From NCBI RefSeq assembly GCF_018127965.1, contig NZ_CP072349.1, forward strand, positions 329,501 through 393,500: a DNA stretch of 64,000 nt, read 5' to 3'. This document shows positions 1-7,458 of this stretch, piece after piece. The notes under the pieces were generated by a model. It did no database searches and was not told where the DNA came from. It saw nothing but the letters and a program-made list of their open reading frames with translations. Source of the stretch: Prevotella melaninogenica. GTDB lineage: Bacteria; Bacteroidota; Bacteroidia; Bacteroidales; Bacteroidaceae. Positions within the stretch are counted from its first letter, which is position 1; every line of letters starts with the position of its first letter. A program made the position numbers and the translations under genes.

Positions 1-930
1 CTTTGGCGATGGTCCCCACCAAAACATTGCCATGCTAATAGGCTTATAACCATGAAGAAAGGCATATTGTAAGAGCTTTGGTTCACAGCATTCACCTGCG
101 CCAGAAGGCGGAAGTAGCGAAGCTGCGAGACTCTCCTTGGCAGCACGTTCAGCAGTATTCACACTTGTTATATGGGCAGCCTTCGTACGTGCAGGACTAT
201 TCTTCAGATAATAATCACGGAAGATATCGAGTAAGTTCTTACGTTCTCCGTGTGCATTGAGTAGTGAGAACTGAGAGAAAAGCCAACGTTGAAGACGATC
301 AGACTTCATTTTCCGCTCCCGTTTCCAAGCTGTTATCTGTTCTTGATAGCTGTTCACAACTGTCTGTGCAGCGGTAATCTGCTCAGCATAAGCCTTTTTC
401 TTACGTTGCAATTCGGCTTTAAGAAACTGGCTTTGACGTGTCATCTCGTTACGTTCTGCCTCTGAAATAAAAGCCTCCTTACGTCGTTTGTCACGTAAGA
501 ACTTGGCACCTTGCATCACTTTCCGTGCTTCTTCGATAGCCTTTTCAGCCTCTTGTTGAATCTTCTTTAGGTTTTCCAGTGCCTGTCGATAGGCTGTTGA
601 GGCTTTTAGTTGGACTATCTTTTGATTCAATTGGGTAATCTCTGCCTCATGAGTCTTGAAGTAACCATCGGGCTGAAGATAGTCGAAAACAGCAGGAACA
701 AAGTCTTCTCCCTCATCAGCTATTTGTCCAGAGTAGGCTTGCAGATAACCAACCTCTCCGTTTCGCTCAACAATCAGAACGCCATACATCTTTCCTTCGA
801 TAGGTTCAATAGGGAGATCTGCCTGCAACTGTTTAACCGCTGCACGGCAAAGAGTGTCCGGTTCGTAATCGAAAGGATTATTAAACCGAGCGGGTAGGGG
901 CTGTTCTGATAGGATAGGATGGAACTTCAT
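1..930 (-). CDS. RluA-family pseudouridine synthase (N-terminal part; runs off left edge)
   Basis: The first 310 codons are present and the gene continues left of the window. RluA-family enzymes convert uridine to pseudouridine in rRNA or tRNA. After an N-terminal Bacteroidetes-type extension (starts MKFHPILSEQPLPARFNNPF) comes a charged, probably coiled-coil region at about residues 85-250. Near the edge are GAGECCEPKLLQYAF and then MAMFWWG, both hallmarks of the Bacteroidetes subfamily. The catalytic Asp motif (usually HRLDxxTSG) lies outside the window, so activity cannot be judged. The ATG at 930 is followed upstream by a spacer with tandem GTTGACGAGT-like repeats. The family call is confident; the exact rRNA or tRNA target cannot be read. 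Confidence 0.88.
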   Translation of the reverse strand, partial: MKFHPILSEQPLPARFNNPFDYEPDTLCRAAVKQLQADLPIEPIEGKMYGVLIVERNGEVGYLQAYSGQIADEGEDFVPAVFDYLQPDGYFKTHEAEITQLNQKIVQLKASTAYRQALENLKKIQQEAEKAIEEARKVMQGAKFLRDKRRKEAFISEAERNEMTRQSQFLKAELQRKKKAYAEQITAAQTVVNSYQEQITAWKRERKMKSDRLQRWLFSQFSLLNAHGERKNLLDIFRDYYLKNSPARTKAAHITSVNTAERAAKESLAASLLPPSGAGECCEPKLLQYAFLHGYKPISMAMFWWGPSPK

Positions 931-944
931 GGTGCAAAGGTAAG

Positions 945-1033
945 GAATAGTTGACAAGTAAACAAGTTTACGAGTAGACGAGTTGATTGTTTTGGAGTTG
1001 ACGAGTGGATAAGTTGACGAGTGGACAAGTTAC
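945..1033. repeat. tandem GTTGACGAGT-type short repeats
   Basis: Imperfect direct repeats of about 10 bp with the theme GTTGACGAGT or GTGGACAAGTT lie in the spacer between the divergent rluA and patatin genes. A similar array in reverse orientation is at 7409-7450. No function is evident. Confidence 0.6.
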
Positions 1034-1131
1034 TTGCTTTTGAGAAGGGTTGAGGCTTGGTAGAGAAATGAAAAGCAACAATAAAAGGAAAAAGCACGCT
1101 TTTCTCTTAGAAAAGCATTACTTTTGTCGCT

Positions 1132-2121
1132 ATGAAAAAATACTTACTTGTATTTCTGATGCTGATATGTTGTGGTCTATCTGTGATGGCACAGCAACAG
1201 AACGAAGGTGGAAAGACCCGCCCAAAGGTGGGACTTGTGCTTGGTGGCGGTGGTGCGAAAGGTGCTGCAGCCATAGGAATACTAAAGGAGTTGGAGCGAG
1301 AAAAGATTCCTATTGACTATATTGCAGGAACAAGTATAGGTGCGATTATTGGCGGATTATACGCGCAGGGCTATCGTGCAGATGACCTCGAAAAACTCTT
1401 CCGCTCACAGAATTGGTTGGCACTTTTGGCAGATAGAGACACAACATTGGTTGGAAAGGTCTATAAAGAAGAAGATGGTGTAATCTATGTCTTCGGCTTT
1501 CCTGTGCGTAGAAAGGCTGAGGCTGATAAAAATACAGGGTTTTGGATGTTGCATGGTGACCATGTCTACAATTTCCTCGACTCACTCGTCAGCCGTTCTC
1601 CCGTACAACGTGGAACCGTTAAGCAGGCTATTCCCTTCTCGTGTGTAGCCTTTGACATCCGTCGTCAACAAGAAATAGTCCTTGATACTGGTTCTTTAGC
1701 GCGTAATATGCGTGCCAGTATGGCTATTCCTGGTGCGTTCAAACCAGTGCAGATAGACACGCTGATGCTGGTGGATGGTGGTATGGGCAATAATCTTCCA
1801 GTGGATGTTGTACGAAAGATGGGGGCAGATATCGTTATTGCCATCGACCTTCAGCAGCGCAAACGTGATGACTATCGTTCGCCCTTCAGCTTTCTGAAGG
1901 GACTGGGAGGTATCTTAGATTGGTTGGCAGAACGTCCTGATATAAAGAAATATAATCTCAATCGCACGAAAGCCGACCTTTATATTAATCCCGATTTAGG
2001 TTCTTATGGTGTCACCGACTTCAATGCAAAGGCGATAAAAGCTATCCTTAAAATAGGCGAGGACACTGGTATTCTCTATCGAAAGCAGTTAGGGACGTTC
2101 ATGAAAGACCATCAACGATGA
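1132..2121 (+). CDS. patatin-like phospholipase family protein
   Basis: 329 residues. Patatin-like lipases are serine hydrolases with a Ser-Asp dyad that cleave acyl chains from lipids. An N-terminal signal peptide (about residues 1-20, ending VMAQQ) predicts export. The oxyanion loop GGGGAKG is at about 38-44, the nucleophile elbow GTSIG has Ser68, and the catalytic Asp is in DGG at about 215-217. The protein ends near residue 329 without the C-terminal outer-membrane barrel seen in long Bacteroidetes/PlpD-type homologues, so it is a periplasmic or surface short form. The ATG at 1132 is chosen because the signal peptide begins there. It faces the ADP-ribosylglycohydrolase gene across a shared hairpin. 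The native substrate is unknown. Confidence 0.9.
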   Translation: MKKYLLVFLMLICCGLSVMAQQQNEGGKTRPKVGLVLGGGGAKGAAAIGILKELEREKIPIDYIAGTSIGAIIGGLYAQGYRADDLEKLFRSQNWLALLADRDTTLVGKVYKEEDGVIYVFGFPVRRKAEADKNTGFWMLHGDHVYNFLDSLVSRSPVQRGTVKQAIPFSCVAFDIRRQQEIVLDTGSLARNMRASMAIPGAFKPVQIDTLMLVDGGMGNNLPVDVVRKMGADIVIAIDLQQRKRDDYRSPFSFLKGLGGILDWLAERPDIKKYNLNRTKADLYINPDLGSYGVTDFNAKAIKAILKIGEDTGILYRKQLGTFMKDHQR

Positions 2122-2145
2122 GTTATTTTTATGAAAATAACGTGC

Positions 2146-2182
2146 AACAATGCTGTTTTAAGGTTTCCAAAACAGCATTGTT
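2146..2182. terminator. bidirectional hairpin between convergent genes
   Basis: Perfect 14-bp inverted repeat (AACAATGCTGTTTT at 2146-2159, AAAACAGCATTGTT at 2169-2182) with a 9-nt loop, between the convergent patatin and ADP-ribosylglycohydrolase genes. The stem ends carry short A/T runs on both strands, fitting use in both directions. Confidence 0.75.
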
Positions 2183-2217
2183 AGATTTGATAAAGTATAA
2201 TTCTAAAAGGCTTAAAG

Positions 2218-3021
2218 CTATCTTTTTTTAGTCCCACAGCTATCTTGTATGCGCTCATAAAACTGTCCGAGGATGTTGAGCATGTCGTCTGGTAAGTAGC
2301 TGATAGCCTTTTCTATCATCCATTCAGGTACAGGATAATAGGCTTCGGCAACCGAACCAGCGATGCAAGCCTTCGTGTCGGTATCGCCATCACATAGTAC
2401 AGCGAGGCGGATAGTCTCCTCAAAGCTATTGGCATCCATGAAACAACGCAGTGCCATCGGTACGGTTTCCTGACAGGTTCCATCAAAGTGTCCTTCAGAA
2501 CCAATCTTCTTAATGTCCCGCATGGGTGGTAACTCATAGCCAAAGAACTTCTCAACTTTGCGCTCGACATCCGACTTAGAGAAGCGCATCAAGCGTAGCC
2601 AACAGATAGCTTCAGCAATACATTGTGCGCCCTTAATGCCTTCGGGGTGGTTATAACTTACGATAGCACTCTTCTTAGCCTCATCGATAACATCCTCCCA
2701 CTCGTCGAATAGCCAGCCAATAGGGCTGACACGCATGGCAGAACCATTACCAAATGAATCCGTGGGCTGGGGATTGTCGGAGTTAATCCATTGATAGAAT
2801 CTCTTACCATATCCGCCCATAGGGTCTGGATAACGACGACACCAGTCAAGCAGACTCTCCTGATAGTCACGTTCATTCAGCACCGCATCGGCAATAGCAA
2901 TGGTGCAAATCGTATCATCTGTGTAAGAACAATCAGATGTAAAAAGCTCAAATCCTTTCTGTGGAGCTGCTCCAAATTCGAAGCGTGAGCCAACAATATC
3001 TCCTATAATAGCACCAATCAT
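2218..3021 (-). CDS. ADP-ribosylglycohydrolase family protein
   Basis: 267 residues. Members of the DraG/ARH family remove ADP-ribose from proteins, nucleic acids or small molecules using a dinuclear Mg/Mn centre. The family's metal-binding signatures are clear: MIGAIIGDIVGSRFEF at the N-terminus, SYTDDT at about 32-37, GNGSAMR near 92, and a C-terminal GDTDTKACIAG that completes the metal site. Length is normal for the compact bacterial form. No partner ADP-ribosyltransferase is visible nearby, so no DraT/DraG-like pair can be claimed. Substrate unknown. Confidence 0.92.
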   Translation of the reverse strand: MIGAIIGDIVGSRFEFGAAPQKGFELFTSDCSYTDDTICTIAIADAVLNERDYQESLLDWCRRYPDPMGGYGKRFYQWINSDNPQPTDSFGNGSAMRVSPIGWLFDEWEDVIDEAKKSAIVSYNHPEGIKGAQCIAEAICWLRLMRFSKSDVERKVEKFFGYELPPMRDIKKIGSEGHFDGTCQETVPMALRCFMDANSFEETIRLAVLCDGDTDTKACIAGSVAEAYYPVPEWMIEKAISYLPDDMLNILGQFYERIQDSCGTKKR

Positions 3022-3175
3022 AAAGTTTCTTTTTTAGTCCCTCTGTTGCTTGAGAGCGGATTGAAAAATACTATGGGGTATATGTTTCCTTTAGGTTGTT
3101 AGTAGTAAATCTATATAAAAATGATAATCAGCCGCTTTACTCTTAACTAATGAGAGGGAAAGGGTTGATGTTTAG

Positions 3176-3247
3176 TACTCCGACCGGGAATCGAACCCGG
3201 ATCAAAGGTTTAGGAAACCTACGTTCTATCCATTGAACTATCAGAGC
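3176..3247 (-). tRNA. tRNA-Arg (CCT)
   Basis: On the minus strand a full cloverleaf is visible: acceptor GCTCTGA paired with TCGGAGT, D-arm GTTC/GAAC, anticodon loop TTCCTAA (anticodon CCT, reading AGG), and T-arm CCGGGTTCGATTCCCGG. CCA is not encoded. The base pair at 27-43 looks mismatched (T-T). Confidence 0.95.
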
Positions 3248-3395
3248 GATTTTTTAAGTTTTGCTTTGCTTCTGACAAGCGAAGAGGCAATAACTCTTGT
3301 TTGCAAAGATAGAAAAAAAAAGTTATATATAGGGTGAAACGACAGTTTTTTTACCTTTTTACTGTTGTTACAGCATGTGATTTGCTGCTAAAAAA

Positions 3396-3940
3396 GAGTT
3401 CTTCAGTTAAATGTATAGATTGGAAATAGAATAAGGACTCATACTCTAACATGGTGGGCTTATTCCCAAATAGATGGTCTTAGAACGGAGGATAAACTAT
3501 ATGGTAAATGTAATTAGATGCGATCTCTACCTGCCTTCTACAAACAACTTATTCCTATTAGCCTAATTAGGCTATTTGGGCTAATTGGGCTAATTAGGCT
3601 AATAACTTATTATTCTGTCATAATTTTTCACATCATAATTTTGAATACATGCTCTTTTGGCTTCTAAAAGACGCCTAATTGACTTGCAAAAGGTGCCCTT
3701 TAAGACCCTTACTAACGCCCTTTTGAAGTCCAATAAAGCACCTTTTACTTTGTTGTTTTATAACTAATTGATTTCCTGTTGGTTATAAACGTGCTTTTTA
3801 TAGGTGTTTTTATCGTTATTTATAGAGGCTTCCTTTGAAATTATGTAATGATTTTTCAAATCCCTTTCTACGGATTTTCAAAGTGTTAAAATGAAGACGT
3901 TTTTTATATCGAAGGGTGATAATAGAGTAGACATTGGAGA
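3396..3940 (+). repeat. dispersed long intergenic repeat, copy A
   Basis: This fills the spacer of about 740 bp between tRNA-Arg and the dipeptidase gene. Its blocks (TTCTTC-GTTAAAT start, AACAACTTATTCC, the core at about 3650-3750 with AAAAGGTGC and GCACCTTTT arms, then TTATGTAATGATTTTTCAA near 3842) recur at 9447-9930 (reversed), 33717-34302 and 49468-49966. Short relatives sit at 21955-22205 and 30785-31045. On the strand opposite to this orientation the core reads LDFKRALVRVLKGTFCK without a stop. A TAGGC-type simple repeat replaces part of this copy (3553-3604). Confidence 0.8.
3553..3604. repeat. CTAATTAGGC-type simple repeat
   Basis: Imperfect repetition of about 8-9 bp units such as CTAATTAGG and CTAATTGGG. 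The same simple family occurs at 18224-18275, 30650-30775 and 34343-34384. Confidence 0.65.
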
Positions 3941-3958
3941 TGCTTGCCTGTGTTTTCC

Positions 3959-4007
3959 CTAAAAAAAGGCTGTATCAAGTGGCATTGTCTGCCCCTTTGA
4001 TACAGCC
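3959..4007 (-). terminator. intrinsic terminator of the C69 dipeptidase gene
   Basis: Stem GGCTGTATCAA (3968-3978) with TTGATACAGCC (3997-4007). On the minus strand the stem is followed by seven T residues (3961-3967), the classical Rho-independent layout, 37 bp beyond the stop of the minus-strand dipeptidase gene. Confidence 0.88.
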
Positions 4008-4043
4008 AGTCTTATAGTTATAAAAGTAGGATTCTACTTACTT

Positions 4044-5486
4044 TTATGCTCCGTGGAAAAGATACTCCTGCTGAATGTCTTGTGTCATAAGCGTAAAGAG
4101 TTTCTCTTGTAGACGGTCGGCAAGGTCGAGTGCACTGTTAAGAATCTTATCAGAGAATGCCTGCAGCAGGTCTTGTGCATGGAGAGGTTGCGTCTTATAG
4201 ATGCGCAAATACTCTTCTTCCATCTCACGTTGACGCTGGTCGGTCTCAGCTTCAAACTTTGCATACGCCTCTTTGATGACTGGAGCATACTTGTTGTAGT
4301 TGGTCATACCCAAAACCATTATCTTGCGGAACTTCCAATAAGCAGAGTCATCACTTGACTCGCCATTACCCTTTGTGTAAGCCTCTGGATACGAAGTAAT
4401 GCCCTGATAGAGTGGGAGGAACACACCGAGGTCTGCCATACCCATAGCAACATAATTGACACAACCGATAGCCTGTGGCAGCTCTGGACGTACCTGTAAG
4501 AGGTGGGTCTGTGTGGTACGGAAGATAGAGACAGGGCGATAAGGTTCTTTTGGATTACTATTGAGATATGGGTCGTGCTCCGTATTGTCGTAGTGGAAGC
4601 GGAATGCCGTGCGGAGTTCGGTCAGTGTGACCTTATGAGCAGCCTTAGCAAAGACAGGGAAGGTGTTCTTTGTTACGTCATTCTTAATCTCTGGAGAGAA
4701 GAACTGCTGCAACCCCCATACACGTGGGTAGTTATAGGTAGTGTCGAGTTTGATATCACGTGCGTAAGCCTCATGGAAATCAAAGGCACCCTGTGCTGGA
4801 TTGTAAAGTCCGTGCTTCTCAGCAAACTCAATCAAGTCGGCTGATGCGAGGTAATTCTCCTTATCATTAGGGTCGTATGTACGGAAACGGCTCTGGTTAC
4901 CAGTTACGAAATACTGATCTTTTGGCATACGGCAAGCCAACCAACGATGGCCGCAAGCTGTCTCCAAGTACCATATTTCCTTGCTATCTACAAAGCCAAT
5001 GCCGAAGCCTTCAGCAATACCATACTTCTCGATGAGCATGCCCAATCGCTCAACACCTTCGCGGGCGGTGTGGACGTAAGGTAGGGTAATGTTGAAGACA
5101 GAGTTCTCTGCCACACCATTCTCGACCAATGGGTCATGTTTCAACACCTCGTCACTACTGAAGATACTCTCCGTAGCGCTCATTCCCACACCTGCTGTGT
5201 TGAAACCTGCACTGCCCCAATGACCGTGAAGATTATACGGAGAAAGGGCAGAATAGCCTAAAGCCTTCTCTGGAAGTTCGCAACGGAAAGGGCTATCCTT
5301 TGCCACGAACTCACGTGGACCATTGTCTGTACCCTCAAATATCTCGTAGTTCTTAGCTTCCATAGCGTCCCAGTCCTCTGAACGCGCTACTATCATAGAA
5401 CCATCAGCAGTCTGTTCTTGACCAATGATGATGGTTGTACACTCTGAAGGGAGTTTGTGCTCAATTTGCACTTTGTTTGTTTTCAT
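4044..5486 (-). CDS. pepD: C69-family dipeptidase
   Basis: 480 residues. C69 dipeptidases are Ntn-hydrolases that cleave dipeptides with broad specificity after exposing an N-terminal catalytic cysteine. Here the candidate nucleophile is Cys16 in the motif ECTTIIIGQEQTADGSMIVAR, preceded by a short hydrophilic 15-residue stretch that lacks a signal peptide. This suggests a cytoplasmic enzyme processed at Cys16. Other conserved stretches are ARSEDWDA and GIGFVDSKEIWYLET. Length is normal. The gene stands alone: tRNA-Arg and a repeat element lie downstream, its own terminator is at 3959-4007, and a divergent lipoprotein gene lies upstream. Confidence 0.92.
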   Translation of the reverse strand: MKTNKVQIEHKLPSECTTIIIGQEQTADGSMIVARSEDWDAMEAKNYEIFEGTDNGPREFVAKDSPFRCELPEKALGYSALSPYNLHGHWGSAGFNTAGVGMSATESIFSSDEVLKHDPLVENGVAENSVFNITLPYVHTAREGVERLGMLIEKYGIAEGFGIGFVDSKEIWYLETACGHRWLACRMPKDQYFVTGNQSRFRTYDPNDKENYLASADLIEFAEKHGLYNPAQGAFDFHEAYARDIKLDTTYNYPRVWGLQQFFSPEIKNDVTKNTFPVFAKAAHKVTLTELRTAFRFHYDNTEHDPYLNSNPKEPYRPVSIFRTTQTHLLQVRPELPQAIGCVNYVAMGMADLGVFLPLYQGITSYPEAYTKGNGESSDDSAYWKFRKIMVLGMTNYNKYAPVIKEAYAKFEAETDQRQREMEEEYLRIYKTQPLHAQDLLQAFSDKILNSALDLADRLQEKLFTLMTQDIQQEYLFHGA

Positions 5487-5734
5487 AAGCTTAAGAGTCT
5501 TAGTTCTTATTGTTAATTATTGATGACAAAAATAGTAAATATTCGTGGAAGTGGTGTAAGAAGTTAGGATAAAAAAGGTAAATAAGTGGAGTTATGGTGC
5601 AAAATACCCATATATAGTTAATACTATTGTGTCTTTTATAGTGTTCAAGGTTGGAATATAGAGGGAAAAGTATTATTTTTGCAGCGTGTGATATCTGATA
5701 ATAGTGTTTGCTGAAAGGCGTTAAACATGTGATT

Positions 5735-6490
5735 ATGAAGAAAGTTAAGTCCCTTGTCTTTTTGTTGAGTCTTTGTATGATACTTCTTTCTTGTACCGAT
5801 AAGAAGCCCGTTAGTCAGGCGCAGGAGTCGTCTGTACAACAGGAGGATAGTGTGCCTGTGAAGAAAGTAGATAGTGTTAAGGTAGCAAAGACGCAGCCAC
5901 TAACGTATAAGATTCTTGTTCCCTTTAATTATCGTTTGTGTAATCCAGATACGATAATCAACCGGAATTGGGTTGAACTCTATAAAGATGGGAAGGATTA
6001 TTATGTTGGTAAAGCTCGGTATGGTATTGAGAGGAGAGAGGATGCGTGCTCAAGTACTATTCCAACATACTTGGCAGAAAAGCGAAACACGATATTGTTT
6101 GTCAATCAGTTGCCAATAAAGAAGGGGAAAGTTAAGATTGCTGATATTGCATTTTCAGATAGTACTTACCTGGAGCCAGGCTCTGTAAGGAATTTTACTT
6201 TTGCTGGAAAGCATTACAAGTTAGAGGCAAAGGCGCAGGGAGAAAGCCAATTAAAGAACTATACATTATTGCTGAATGGAGAACGAATAGTTAGGGAGGC
6301 AAGGGTCGATGCAGCAAGTTTTGCACTTCTGTTTGCTGGTGACTTGGATGGAGATGGGAAGTTAGACCTCGTTCTTTCCTTACCTACAGATTATGAGGAA
6401 CTCCGTGTTGCCTTGTTCTTATCTTCTTGTACGCCCCCTAATTTGCAAATGGGTAAGGTCGCAGAGATAGAGGATGACTTCAGTTGTTAA
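5735..6490 (+). CDS. hypothetical lipoprotein with a DxDGDGxxD motif
   Basis: 251 residues from the ATG at 5735. A longer reading from TTG 5708 adds nine residues before the signal peptide and is not favoured. Lipobox LLSC with Cys at about 20 predicts a lipid-anchored protein. A Ser/Val/Lys-rich linker (about 22-55) follows, then a beta-rich body. Near the C-terminus GDLDGDGKLDLVLSLP resembles a calcium-binding FG-GAP or dockerin-like loop. The -7 box TATTTTTG lies about 50 bp upstream. Its end meets the region upstream of fic. No specific family was recognised, so only export and probable ion binding can be stated. Confidence 0.75.
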   Translation: MKKVKSLVFLLSLCMILLSCTDKKPVSQAQESSVQQEDSVPVKKVDSVKVAKTQPLTYKILVPFNYRLCNPDTIINRNWVELYKDGKDYYVGKARYGIERREDACSSTIPTYLAEKRNTILFVNQLPIKKGKVKIADIAFSDSTYLEPGSVRNFTFAGKHYKLEAKAQGESQLKNYTLLLNGERIVREARVDAASFALLFAGDLDGDGKLDLVLSLPTDYEELRVALFLSSCTPPNLQMGKVAEIEDDFSC

Positions 6491-6552
6491 GCCCTTCCTG
6501 TTTTTTATTCGTTGTAGAATGGATATTAGATAAAAAGTATTATATTTGTAAC

Positions 6553-7335
6553 GTGTTTGAAACAGAGATAAAAAGATATGATGAATTGGTAGCAGAGTAT
6601 CAAGAAAAGATAGTGCTGCCAATGGGAAAGAAGGCTTTTAGAGAGTATTCTGAAATCCTTTTTTCCTGCCATAGCTGTGGTATAGAAGGGTCTTCTTTCT
6701 CAGTGGATGATACACGTTGTCTGTTTGAAGAGCAGTTAGGCTATCATCCAGTTGGCAAGTCTTTGCTGGAATGTCAGGAGATGGCAGACCACTTTGCAGC
6801 ATATGAATGGATGCATAATCATTTAGATTACCCTTTTGATGTCGAACTATTGAAGACCATCAATAGGTTGGTAACACTTCGTACGCTCACTTATAAGCAG
6901 GCAGATGCCGTACCTGGGGAGTTTACAACGGTGGATATGGCGGCTGGTGATACGGTCTTTGGCGAACATGAAGGATTGGTGGCACAGGTACCACGACTGA
7001 TGTCTTCAACAGCTGAGATGATGAAACGTGGAGAGCTTCACCCTATGATTCTTTCTGCTCGGTTCCATGGTTTCTTTGAATACCTACATCCTTTCCGTGA
7101 TGGGAATGGGAGAACAGGCAGGTTGTTATCCAACTTCATCTTGCTACGTCATAATTATCCAGAATTGATTATACAGAAAGAAGATCGCCAAGAGTATATT
7201 ACTGCTTTGCGAACCATACGAACGGAAGGGACGGATGAACATCTCATTGCGTTCTTCTTTAAGGCAGCTACAAAGCAAATGGAAAATGCTTTGGCGCAGA
7301 AAAAGCAGAATAGTCGTACAATGTTCTTTTTTTAG
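6553..7335 (+). CDS. Fic family protein (class II, with N-terminal inhibitory motif)
   Basis: About 260 residues. Fic enzymes transfer AMP or related groups to hydroxyl side chains. The active-site motif HPFRDGNGRTGR is complete (His at about 179). The autoinhibitory signature [ST]xxxE[GN] is present as SCGIEG at about 41-46, marking a class II enzyme held in check by its own N-terminal helix. No C-terminal winged-helix domain follows. The start is uncertain: the frame is open back to TTG 6484, overlapping the preceding gene, but a good -7 box TATATTTG lies at about 6540-6547, so GTG 6553 (nearly leaderless) is preferred. TTG 6586 is an alternative. Target unknown. Confidence 0.88.
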   Translation: MFETEIKRYDELVAEYQEKIVLPMGKKAFREYSEILFSCHSCGIEGSSFSVDDTRCLFEEQLGYHPVGKSLLECQEMADHFAAYEWMHNHLDYPFDVELLKTINRLVTLRTLTYKQADAVPGEFTTVDMAAGDTVFGEHEGLVAQVPRLMSSTAEMMKRGELHPMILSARFHGFFEYLHPFRDGNGRTGRLLSNFILLRHNYPELIIQKEDRQEYITALRTIRTEGTDEHLIAFFFKAATKQMENALAQKKQNSRTMFFF

Positions 7336-7408
7336 TGATCTACTTTCTTTTATACTTAGTGTGCAAAGTGTGCTTTTATTGATATATAATATCGTTTTAA
7401 TTATTTAC

Positions 7409-7450
7409 AAGCAACTTGTTTACTCGTCTACTCATTAACTCGTCAACTAT
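7409..7450. repeat. short repeats of the GTTGACGAGT family (reversed)
   Basis: Read on the minus strand this gives AGTTGACGAGTTAATGAG and GTAGACGAGTAAACAAGTT, the same theme as 945-1033, in the spacer between fic and the helicase gene. Confidence 0.55.
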
Positions 7451-7458
7451 AAAAAGAT

